Shown here: positions 1 through 64,000 of the stretch, in pieces
Layout: the number at the start of each line of letters is the position of its first letter
Position numbering within the stretch: the first letter of the stretch is position 1
Origin: Amorphochlora amoebiformis
Taxonomy: Eukaryota; Cercozoa; Chlorarachniophyceae
Reading direction: 5' to 3'
Assembly: GCA_054601695.1 (NCBI GenBank)
Contig: BAAHQB010000215.1
Location: 124,001 to 188,000, forward strand
Length of the DNA: 64,000 nucleotides
The notes under the pieces: generated by a model
Databases searched by the model: none
Seen by the model: the letters and a program-made list of their open reading frames with translations, nothing else
What the model was told of the DNA's origin: nothing
Position numbers and translations under genes: made by a program

Positions 1-20
1 TATATATATGTAACACACAG

Positions 21-5478
<5,458 letters not shown>

Positions 5479-6633
5479 CCACACGCATGATCTAGAGAAC
5501 TTGACCAATTGAGTTATAATTATATTTCTGTAGCATATTCTCGATTTATAATTCTGGCTATCTAGTGTACGCAGCCCATCATGTGATTCTAGTGATATCA
5601 TATAATATGATTCTGATACGTACGTATAATAGTACTGACTTCAATATTGACTTGCGCATGCGCATGCAATCGCCGGGCCGAGTCATTCATATATAGGGTA
5701 CGTACTGACACGTACTATCATCTAGATCATAGATAGCTATACACCAGATACAGCTAGATACGTATATGTATCTAGATATGTAGCTGGATACGTATATATA
5801 TAGTATGTGTGTACCGCGTATACCTAGATACGTATATAAGGCCGTAAACATGTTTAAGTACATCTGGACGTTGTCCACATATATGTACGTACGTACGTAT
5901 ACGTACGTACTACTCACTGAGTACTACCCGTCCTAGACTAAGCCTTTATGTTACGCTATATATATATCTAGTCGATGTCTAGTATATAGAGCTCATATCT
6001 AGTATATACTAGAAATATCGTACACAATCTAACAGTCCAAGCACCTTGTTAAAGTCTAGAAAGTGAAGGTAAATCAACTGTGTTCGTCTCCGAAGTTCTA
6101 GAAGTTCTAGAAGGTAGCCGGCTTAATTATAAATCATTTACATACACATGCACTGTACTTGAATATGAGCCTCTCTGCAAGCTAGCTAGGCCCGAGACTA
6201 AGTTACTTTTTCGCATTGAATCCGAAATTGCCGAGAGGACTCGCTAGCGTAGTCCTTCGAACCGCAAACTTTGGCGCTCGAGTCGGTATTTCTGATTATC
6301 CTAATGCTTTTTTAGCGATTATCTATATCTAGATGATGGCTTCCAATGTATTTGATGTAATGGCATTTTGAAGTGTTGTATTCAATAGTTGTTTGTACCT
6401 CATGGGCTTTCGCTGGGATTGGGAAGGTCGACGTCTGCGGGTTATAATATATCGTGTTGAATAATAATATTATTATTAATATATATATACATATATATAT
6501 ATGTGTATATATATATATATATGTGTATATATGTATATTATATTATATGAATACGCATATATCCCTAACTTGTGACAGTAAATAGCAGTATGCATGTATT
6601 CAAACACATATACTCACAAATAAATATATATAC

Positions 6634-6719
<86 letters not shown>

Positions 6720-6749
6720 TGATATTAGATTTAGTACTTTTGGTGTGGG

Positions 6750-6805
<56 letters not shown>

Positions 6806-6847
6806 CATGCATACATACATATTAGATGAAGTACTTTGGGATGGGTT

Positions 6848-6913
<66 letters not shown>

Positions 6914-7022
6914 TTTATACTTTACATACATACATACATATATATTAGATGTAGTACTTTGGGGTGGGTTATATATGCACATATATATACACATATACGT
7001 ATATATATATATATATACATAT
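5479..7022. other. Convergent intergenic spacer, CTAG-rich
   Basis: This lies between the 3' ends of the two flanking genes. From 5560 to 6330 CTAG occurs roughly 18 times, far above one per 256 bp, often inside small palindromes such as TCTAGA, GCTAGC and GCTAGCTAGG, with ACGTACGT repeats at 5884-5912. From 6480 on it turns into TA tracts with partial copies of the neighbouring gene's last exon (6726-6972). No gene is seen. Confidence 0.6.
6726..6972 (-). repeat. Downstream echoes of a terminal exon (3 copies)
   Basis: Three partial copies of the end of exon 7124-7023, including the AACCCACCCCAAAGTA core, at about 6726-6755, 6822-6852 and 6944-6974, each separated by TA tract. They hold the 3' part of the exon only. 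Confidence 0.75.
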
Positions 7023-13825
<6,803 letters not shown>

Positions 13826-13849
13826 AGTTAGGGTTAGGATTAGGGTTTT
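13826..13849 (-). promoter_or_regulatory. Telomere-like box directly before a start codon
   Basis: In the minus direction AACCCTAATCCTAACCCTAA stands immediately before the ATG at 13825 and after the stop of the upstream gene. Plant promoters carry similar telo-boxes near transcription starts; a role here is inference. It could equally be leftover telomeric repeat. Confidence 0.35.
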
Positions 13850-17034
<3,185 letters not shown>

Positions 17035-17138
17035 TTCTCCTGGGCCGAATTCCTATTTTACTTAACGAAATTTAGTCGGCATATCAAGCCGAGCTTTTAT
17101 TCCAAAAAACTTTTGTTACCTGAAATAATCGGCGAATC
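17035..17138. promoter_or_regulatory. Compact bidirectional promoter region
   Basis: 104 bp separate the divergent start codons of the acetyltransferase (17034) and prefoldin subunit 5 (17139). The sequence is free of TA microsatellite and has no obvious TATA box. Shared regulation is inferred from geometry only. Confidence 0.45.
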
Positions 17139-18076
17139 ATGTCGACGGCCCAGAACGATCCCACGGGCCGGGCAATCGATGTGAGCCAATTGAGCTTTGA
17201 GCAGCTCCAAGCGGTTCATCAAGGCATGCAGAATGAAATACAACAGCTTACTCAGAGTTTTGGAGCGCTCAGACTCGCGATTGGAAGGTTCAAGTCCTCC
17301 GAAGAGAACCTCACGCACATCTCTCCTGATAACGAAGGTTGACTAGCTTTTGTTTGCCTATACACCATGAGTCAGCTTAATATGGGTATGTTGTGTAGGC
17401 AAGGAGATATTAGTCCCCTTAACGAGCTCATTGTACATCCCGGGGAAGCTCACTGACATAAAAAAGGTAAACCTCGAAATCACGCGATGAATTTCATATC
17501 ATACGATTGTGCGCAGGTTATTGTAGAGGTTGGTGGAAACTTTTATGTTGAGAAGGACATCAAGGATGCCAAGTCGTTTATCACGCGAAAGATCGAGGAC
17601 CTTGAGAAAAGGGTGGGAGCGGTCCGGGGTGCGTCCGACTTCTCCCCACGAATCTCTTCTCCCTTCTTTCTTTCCTTCTGTCGCTCTCTCCCTCTCTCTC
17701 TCTCTCTTCTCTCTCTCTCAATATTTACTTTATGACACGTACGCTACGTTTTGGATGTAAATTAGGTATACTAGCGAAGAAAAACCAGGACTTCCAAGTT
17801 GTGACAATGGTAAGCTATAAACTACGCTAGATGTTCAGATTTCCACACTCTCCCTTCTCCTTTTGTCCGTTCCTTCGATGGCACCCCCTCTCGCTTTCCT
17901 CTCTACCTAATTATTTCTCTGACTCTTGCATGCACTCCATTCGAACCCCTGTCTCCCACACTACTCCTCTCCAATTCGTGTATCTACACGGCAACGCCAT
18001 ATTAATTTGTGTTTCCCAGATGCGAAATGCTAGGGCTCAAGAAGCGCTAGCATCTCAGGCCAAGAAGAAATCCTAA
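17139..18076 (+). CDS. PFDN5: Prefoldin subunit 5
   Basis: Alpha-class subunit of the cytosolic hexameric prefoldin co-chaperone, which passes nascent actin and tubulin to CCT. Exons 17139-17337, 17399-17466, 17517-17628, 17766-17809 and 18020-18076 give 159 residues, close to the usual 150-155. Both coiled-coil arms are visible: LSFEQLQAVHQGMQNEIQQL near residue 16 and a C-terminal helix with KKNQDFQVVTMMRNARAQ. Between them lies the hallmark hairpin region EGKEILVPLTSSLYIPGKL (exons 1-2) and VEVGGNFYVEKDIKDAKSF (exon 3). Introns are 61, 50, 137 and 210 nt with clean GT/AG ends and no TA repeats, unlike every neighbour. Start choice: first ATG giving full family length. Divergent from the acetyltransferase gene. 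Confidence 0.95.
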
Positions 18077-18506
18077 TTAGTACTATAAATCGAGCCGCTT
18101 GACGCATTGCACACTGGTTTTGAAGTCAGCAAGGCTGATTTGCAAGTTGCACTGGAATAAATGTGCCCATGTATAACACACACTCTAGACTGATATGTGG
18201 CTACGTACATAACGCGTCGCCGAGGTGCAGATTTATCAATAAACGATAATGATACCTCACGATCTAGACGCTGTAAGTATCTACGACGATTCTACGTCTA
18301 GCTAGCCTTTTTCACTATATCATCTAGACTGGGAGCTAAATCTAGCAATCATGATATAAATCAACTCTGCATGTCAAATTTAAACTTAAATGCTATCAAC
18401 TGATACCACACTGTGATAGATATTGACTTATTAAGATAGAAATCTCAAAGCAGCAAGTTTGGGAGGGATATTCAAGAGTATATTCGGGGCTTAGCCTTGG
18501 ATTCGC
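18077..18506. other. Convergent intergenic spacer, CTAG-rich
   Basis: Between the prefoldin and rhomboid stop codons. CTAG recurs (TCTAGA, GTCTAGCTAGCC and others, about seven in 330 bp), the same texture as 5560-6330. No gene or RNA is seen. Confidence 0.6.
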
Positions 18507-33105
<14,599 letters not shown>

Positions 33106-33132
33106 TTTTTTGTTTTTTGTTATTTTGTCGGC

Positions 33133-33674
33133 ATGGGAAAAACGTACAGGAGATTCACAGCTGAGCGCTTGCGTTGTATGGGAGAGATTTAGGGCCGAGC
33201 TTACATATGCTAAAATACGTACATACGTATACGCTTTCCCGTAATATATCCATCGGGTCATTCCGATGAGTATGCCGGGTGTGTAAGCCTTTGCAAGTGC
33301 TGTTGTAAAGCAAGAATACAGACATATTTCCTGCGGTCTGAGAAATATTACAGACCTTATTGATATACGTACATCGTGGTTTATGGCATATAAGAGCTTT
33401 TAGATATCTACATAAGGCTTTTATGATCGGAGAGATATGTACGATCGAAGTATTGATCCTTAATATGAGCATACATGAAGTTTCCATGCCGATTTATTTG
33501 ATGGAATCTTTGTTTTTTCTTTGACTGCGCAATAATATTTTTCTTGTTTTTGTACTGCTGTAAATCATCCTCATGATATTAGTGTTAGGTGTAGCGCCTA
33601 ATAATAATGCTAAGGTAATGATGTGATTAGGTTACGCTTGCGTCGGAGAGTACACCGATACTTGGTATTGAATG

Positions 33675-33759
<85 letters not shown>

Positions 33760-34131
33760 TGTAGGGAAAGGCTATATAGTGTAAGAATTTTTGGTGAGTT
33801 GTGTGTGCGTGAGAGGCTGATAATATTATATATGTAATCATTACGTGTATACAATTTCAACTACTTCATGTGACCATGTTTGGTCACTGTTTGTGTGTGC
33901 GTATGAGGCTTATGTGTGACCATATTTGGGAATACGTTTGTTTGCATGTAAGATGAATTATATATTATGTATGTATAGCGAATGCATATATTGTGAGTAT
34001 ATGTGGGCATATTTGGTTATTGCTTGCTTGCTCGTTGGAGACGATGCATATATTTAACACACGTAAGCCGAAATAATATAATGTGTGTGATTGAGATGTG
34101 TGTGATTCAGAGACTCTCGGAGACTAAGTGT

Positions 34132-34181
<50 letters not shown>

Positions 34182-34205
34182 GTATATATATATTTGTACA
34201 TATAT

Positions 34206-34236
<31 letters not shown>

Positions 34237-34250
34237 TTCCATATATCCGA

Positions 34251-34293
<43 letters not shown>

Positions 34294-34471
34294 CATAAAT
34301 ATAAATTGACATACATACATATTATATAATAATATATATATATATATATATATGTGTATGTGTGTGTGTATATATATGTATAATATAATATATAAATATA
34401 TACACATATGTATATTATACAGGCAGCGAGACATTTGTGGACGACATGATCCCAGCCAAGTTCCAGCAGCC

Positions 34472-34566
<95 letters not shown>

Positions 34567-34802
34567 ATATATCAATATATATATATATATTTATATATAG
34601 AGTGTTTATTCATATACATAGTTCTTATGCAATCTCTGACATTTATCTTTCTCTTCCACATCTACCAGCTCAACCGACGTGAGAGACTACAAGAGCTTGT
34701 CAACAGAGGATTCCCGTACTCCCTACTCTCCCAACCCCAATCCCACCGTGACACGACCCCATGTATTCTGGACACGTGCGTGACACGGCGGCATGTAGCC
34801 TG
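33133..34802 (+). CDS. Unidentified small gene, 3 exons
   Basis: Exon 1 33133-33172 ([16 protein letters not shown], one base over), exon 2 34432-34480 ([15 protein letters not shown]) and exon 3 34668-34802 ([15 protein letters not shown]..., stop). The acceptor of exon 3 is strong (CTTCCACATCTACCAG). Phases interlock between exons; 74 residues, basic and helical, family not recognised. Exon 1 is the weakest link: its ATG is only 27 bp from the proposed rhomboid start on the other strand. The last two exons could belong to a longer gene. Confidence 0.4.
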
Positions 34803-35104
34803 ACTTTCGGAGAGTAAATAATAGCCGCAGTGTGTAGCGCTGATAACATGTTTTTTGCCAGATGCTAATCTGAACATATAAAAACCCGTTGAGCTGAACG
34901 GTTGTAACGTGTCACGCTAACTTATTCTTCTTTCTCTTTGTTTGCGCTCTCTCTCAATCCTATCATATTTTCTTTCTCTCCCTCTCTCTCTCTCTCTCTC
35001 ACTCTTGCTCTCGCCCTCTCTCTTATTCCTCTGGATTTCTCTCTCTCTTTTAAGATATGCGGAGTCGTTAGAGGTTTTAAAGCTGGAAAGCGGGAGTCTT
35101 AATC
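34803..35104. other. Short spacer with CT-rich block
   Basis: Between two small plus-strand genes. 34920-35055 is CTCTCT-rich. No gene is seen. Confidence 0.5.
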
Positions 35105-35219
35105 ATGTTCGTTAAACGGGTTAGGGGTTTCAGGGTTTAAGTCAATTTTCCTATATGTGTTGGATGTATTATCCATTATTTGTTTATTTATCAGACAATG
35201 GATTGATATTATATTATAT

Positions 35220-35251
<32 letters not shown>

Positions 35252-35259
35252 TATATTAT

Positions 35260-35312
<53 letters not shown>

Positions 35313-35327
35313 ATATATAATACACAT

Positions 35328-35374
<47 letters not shown>

Positions 35375-35471
35375 CAGGCAATGGATTATTTTGCGATGAA
35401 GTCTAGTAGGGCTGGAACGAAACTGTCTTGGTACGTATTATTTATTCATACATATATTAAACATTCATATC

Positions 35472-35539
<68 letters not shown>

Positions 35540-35610
35540 GGTATGCACATATATTTACACATATATACAAACAAGTATTATACACACATACACATACAAA
35601 CACACACACG

Positions 35611-35658
<48 letters not shown>

Positions 35659-35816
35659 CATATATTTATTTATATAATATATATACAATCCAAGTAACCC
35701 CACCTCATTTTTTTTTCGTGTACCGTATATAAAATAAAATATCACATTAATATGATACTCGAACTCGCAGCTTGGGAAAGGACCGATGCTTCAAAGCGGT
35801 GCCGAAAGAAGGGTAA
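35105..35816 (+). CDS. Unidentified small gene or 5' part of one
   Basis: Exon 35105-35119 (MFVKR), exon 35378-35430 ([16 protein letters not shown]) and exon 35771-35816 ([14 protein letters not shown], then TAA; a donor at 35813 would allow continuation). Borders: CGG|GTTAGG, ATATCAG|, CTTG|GTACGT and ACTCGCAG|. Phases match. An upstream echo of the second exon's acceptor and first bases (TTATCAGACAATGGATT) is at about 35188-35206. Family not recognised. The third exon can be read open in other frames too. Confidence 0.35.
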
Positions 35817-36599
<783 letters not shown>

Positions 36600-36606
36600 A
36601 AAAAAA
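36600..36606 (-). terminator. RNA polymerase III terminator
   Basis: Seven T on the minus strand directly after the 5S rRNA 3' end. Confidence 0.8.
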
Positions 36607-36726
36607 GGATACCCCAACGCTGTGTTCCCGCCTGGTCCTCCACGGCAGTGCTAACGAGTCCCAAGGACGCATAACTTTTGAGTTCGGCAGGGATCGGGTG
36701 TATATTCGCCGTGATATGGTGGTATT
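36607..36726 (-). rRNA. 5S ribosomal RNA
   Basis: Read on the minus strand the ~120-nt segment has the 5S layout: 5' strand ATACCACCATATCACGG, the conserved loop CCCGATCCCTGCCGAACTC, GTTATGCG (equivalent of AAGTTAAGC), GACTCGTTAGCACTG, GGAGGACCAGGCGGGAAC, and a 3' strand GGGGTAT that pairs with the 5' end (ATACC/GGTAT), followed by a T-run. The internal control region is in place, so it may be active. A single copy lies here, away from other rRNA. End points are uncertain by a few bases. Confidence 0.85.
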
Positions 36727-37631
36727 ATTCGTAATCTGGAAGAGTATTTTGGTCACGTGTACTACTTTTAATTTTGAATTTGAACGCACGTAAGCACACT
36801 TCAAGCGCACTTCAAGCACACTACAAGCGTATTTAACCAATTTCAGGAATAAACGAAGGCTGCATTGTGACGGTAGCAGTCGCTGTTAGCGTTTTTGGCA
36901 ATTTCGGAGCATTCTTGCAGTTGCTCTATTGCGACAGTGGTTCAGAGCCCGAGGATGAAGCAGGGGAAGGGGAACCCAGAGGGTGACCATGACTCCATGA
37001 GAAGGCTCCATGTTTCTTCGAATATTTCGGCCGAAGTAATATTTTCACTTTAGGAATGAAACCGTCGTTTTTCGAGCGAAAATGACGGTTTTGAAAACTT
37101 AGAATTACGCGAATTTGGAATATTATTTCGGCGCGTTGGTATCGCTATCCCGCCAGCGACGAGACCGAGGTCGGAATAAAAATTTTAGGGGGTGGGCAGG
37201 AAAGAGGGGGATTATTAGGTCCAACTCAACCATCACCCGTATGTGCTTGAAAGTTTTTTTTCCGCGAGAATTGAGTTAGGGGGGAGGAGGAAGTGAGTGG
37301 ATATTGTTTCCTGATATGTCGGTGGAAAGGATACATCGTAAAAATAGGCACAAATCGAGAGAAGAGAGAGATCAAGAGAGCGTGTGCAAAGTCGAGAGAC
37401 ATACACGGAGGGAGAGAGAGCGAGAGAGCGAGCGAGCGATTGATCGAGCGATCGAGAGGGATAATTTGAGCTGGGAGAGACCCATTGCGCGCATCTGCTT
37501 TCGGTGTAAATTGATGGTGTAGTTGATGTCACGTGAGAGAGTGTGAGGGTGTTGTGTATGATAACATGTATGTAAAGGGATATCTTAGGGCACAAGGGTG
37601 AGATATATCGGAGAGACATTTTCAGACTGCG

Positions 37632-37680
<49 letters not shown>

Positions 37681-37690
37681 TATATTATAT

Positions 37691-37734
<44 letters not shown>

Positions 37735-37771
37735 TATATATGTATGTATAATATATATATATATATATAAC

Positions 37772-37811
<40 letters not shown>

Positions 37812-37814
37812 TGT

Positions 37815-37874
<60 letters not shown>

Positions 37875-38071
37875 GTATTATATGCATATATAATATATGC
37901 AAATATGTGCATATTATTTGAATACATTTTTACATTTTATTCCACACTCCCATTCACCCTAGTTCTTCTAACTTATAACCCACAGTAATAATTCGGGTAT
38001 CGAAGAATTATTAATTTTCGAGATTTTACTTAAATATATTTTTGTTCTCATTTTATATTTCTGCGGCTAGG
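36727..38071. other. Spacer upstream of the ferlin gene
   Basis: Unique sequence to about 37630, including a GAGAGAGCGAGCG stretch at 37400-37450, then TA tract. A plausible 5' UTR splice site (TTTCTGCGGCTAG|) directly precedes the ferlin ATG. No other gene is supported. Confidence 0.5.
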
Positions 38072-63117
<25,046 letters not shown>

Positions 63118-63161
63118 AATCTCTCCCTCTCTTCATCTCTTTCCTCCCAAATTCTAATTCG

Positions 63162-63203
<42 letters not shown>

Positions 63204-63282
63204 CTTATGTATACAAATATATACATCTGTTAATACATATGTATACAAAAATATACATATGTTAATATATATATATATATAT

Positions 63283-63318
<36 letters not shown>

Positions 63319-63740
63319 TGTATCTTCTCTCCTTTCGCCCCATTTATCTCCTCCCTCGCTCTCTTTCTTGTGTACCTCTCCCTCGCTTCTCGCATTTCTC
63401 TATGTGTCTCTCTCACGTCTCGACTTCATTTTCATTTTATCTGTCGCCTGTACTCTTCCCTCTCTCCCTCTTATCTTTTTTTTTTTTTTTTTATGCTTCT
63501 CTCTCCTATGTATCTCTGTTTCCGTATGTATTTCTCTCTGTTTCGCTCTGTTTCGGTCGCTCTGTTGGTGTCGCACTGTTTTGGTGTTTCTTTCTCTTGC
63601 TGTGAGTGATTAGTCTCCAAATCTTGTAGGTGTGTGTTGGTATATTATATACACATATATACATGTATGTACAAATGTACACATATGAATATATATACAC
63701 ATACATGTTAATATGTAAATTGTTTGAAATTGTTTTAATG
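63118..63740. other. Convergent spacer after the ferlin gene
   Basis: TA tract and a CT-rich stretch (63320-63600). The Ser/Leu/Phe-rich frames look like low-complexity artefacts. No gene is supported. Confidence 0.5.
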
Positions 63741-63796
63741 TTAACTAGGCAACTCAGTGATAATGCGCTCAAATACCTTTGAAATTGTTACGGCAC
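63741..63796 (-). CDS. Terminal exon of an unidentified gene
   Basis: Acceptor AAACCTAG| then two bases and a 17-codon frame ([17 protein letters not shown]) to TAA. The rest of the gene would lie right of the window. An internal donor (AAAG|GTATTT) would allow another reading. Short, so modest confidence. Confidence 0.35.
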
Positions 63797-63855
63797 CTAG
63801 GTTTATATATATATATATATATATATGTATACATAATATATATATACATATATAT

Positions 63856-63899
<44 letters not shown>

Positions 63900-63969
63900 A
63901 TATAATATAGATATGTATATACACATATATACACACACACGCACAAACATATATATGCATATGCATATA

Positions 63970-64000
<31 letters not shown>
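63797..64000. other. TA tract to window end
   Basis: TA and CA microsatellite only; presumably intron of the gene ending at 63741. Confidence 0.5.

Noticed and set aside
36840-36983. Plus-strand exon after CCAATTTCAG with acidic tail
   Set aside because: Open for about 45 codons but no upstream exon in matching phase could be tied to it.

Overview
The window is nuclear DNA from an intron-rich eukaryote, probably a protist or alga. Evidence: spliceosomal genes throughout, TTAGGG/CCCTAA arrays in both orientations (interstitial, not a chromosome end), a Ty1/copia LTR element and a eukaryotic-type 5S rRNA gene. Long (TA)n tracts dominate. They are not gene deserts: most are introns of multi-exon genes whose coding exons are only 10-150 nt long. 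I found the genes by reading short unique islands for AG...GT borders, open frames, codon phase that carries from exon to exon, and family motifs. Coordinates of exons are my own manual calls.

Layout, left to right: 3' part of an unidentified gene (+, 21-5478); CTAG-rich convergent spacer; unidentified 12-exon gene (-, 13825-7023) with a 22/24-bp satellite in one intron; GNAT acetyltransferase of NAA80/NAT6 type (-, 17034-13850); divergent from it, prefoldin subunit 5 (+, 17139-18076), the only gene with short plain introns; CTAG-rich convergent spacer; rhomboid intramembrane protease (-, 33105-18507, 16 exons) carrying a complete 2.9-kb copia element in one intron; two small unidentified genes (+, 33133-34802 and 35105-35816); another CTAG-rich spacer; 5S rRNA (-, 36726-36607); ferlin-like multi-C2 protein (+, 38072-63117, 40 exons, 749 aa); last exon of a further gene (-, 63796-63741).

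Two structural themes stand out. (1) Exon-edge echoes: at about twenty exons the exon border is tandemly repeated into the neighbouring intron. Copies upstream of the exon carry the 3' splice site plus the exon's 5' edge; copies downstream carry the exon's 3' edge plus the 5' splice site. This leaves arrays of decoy splice sites separated by (TA)n. (2) Telomeric-repeat introns: many introns of the ferlin gene, and some of the rhomboid and GNAT genes, are partly or wholly CCCTAA/TTAGGG arrays, with the terminal repeat itself supplying the splice site (CCCTAG|, CCCTAAG|, CCCTAACAG|).

The genes are ordinary cellular functions (actin N-terminal acetylation, chaperone, membrane proteolysis, membrane fusion) and do not form one pathway. 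The novelty lies in how simple repeats build and decorate their introns.
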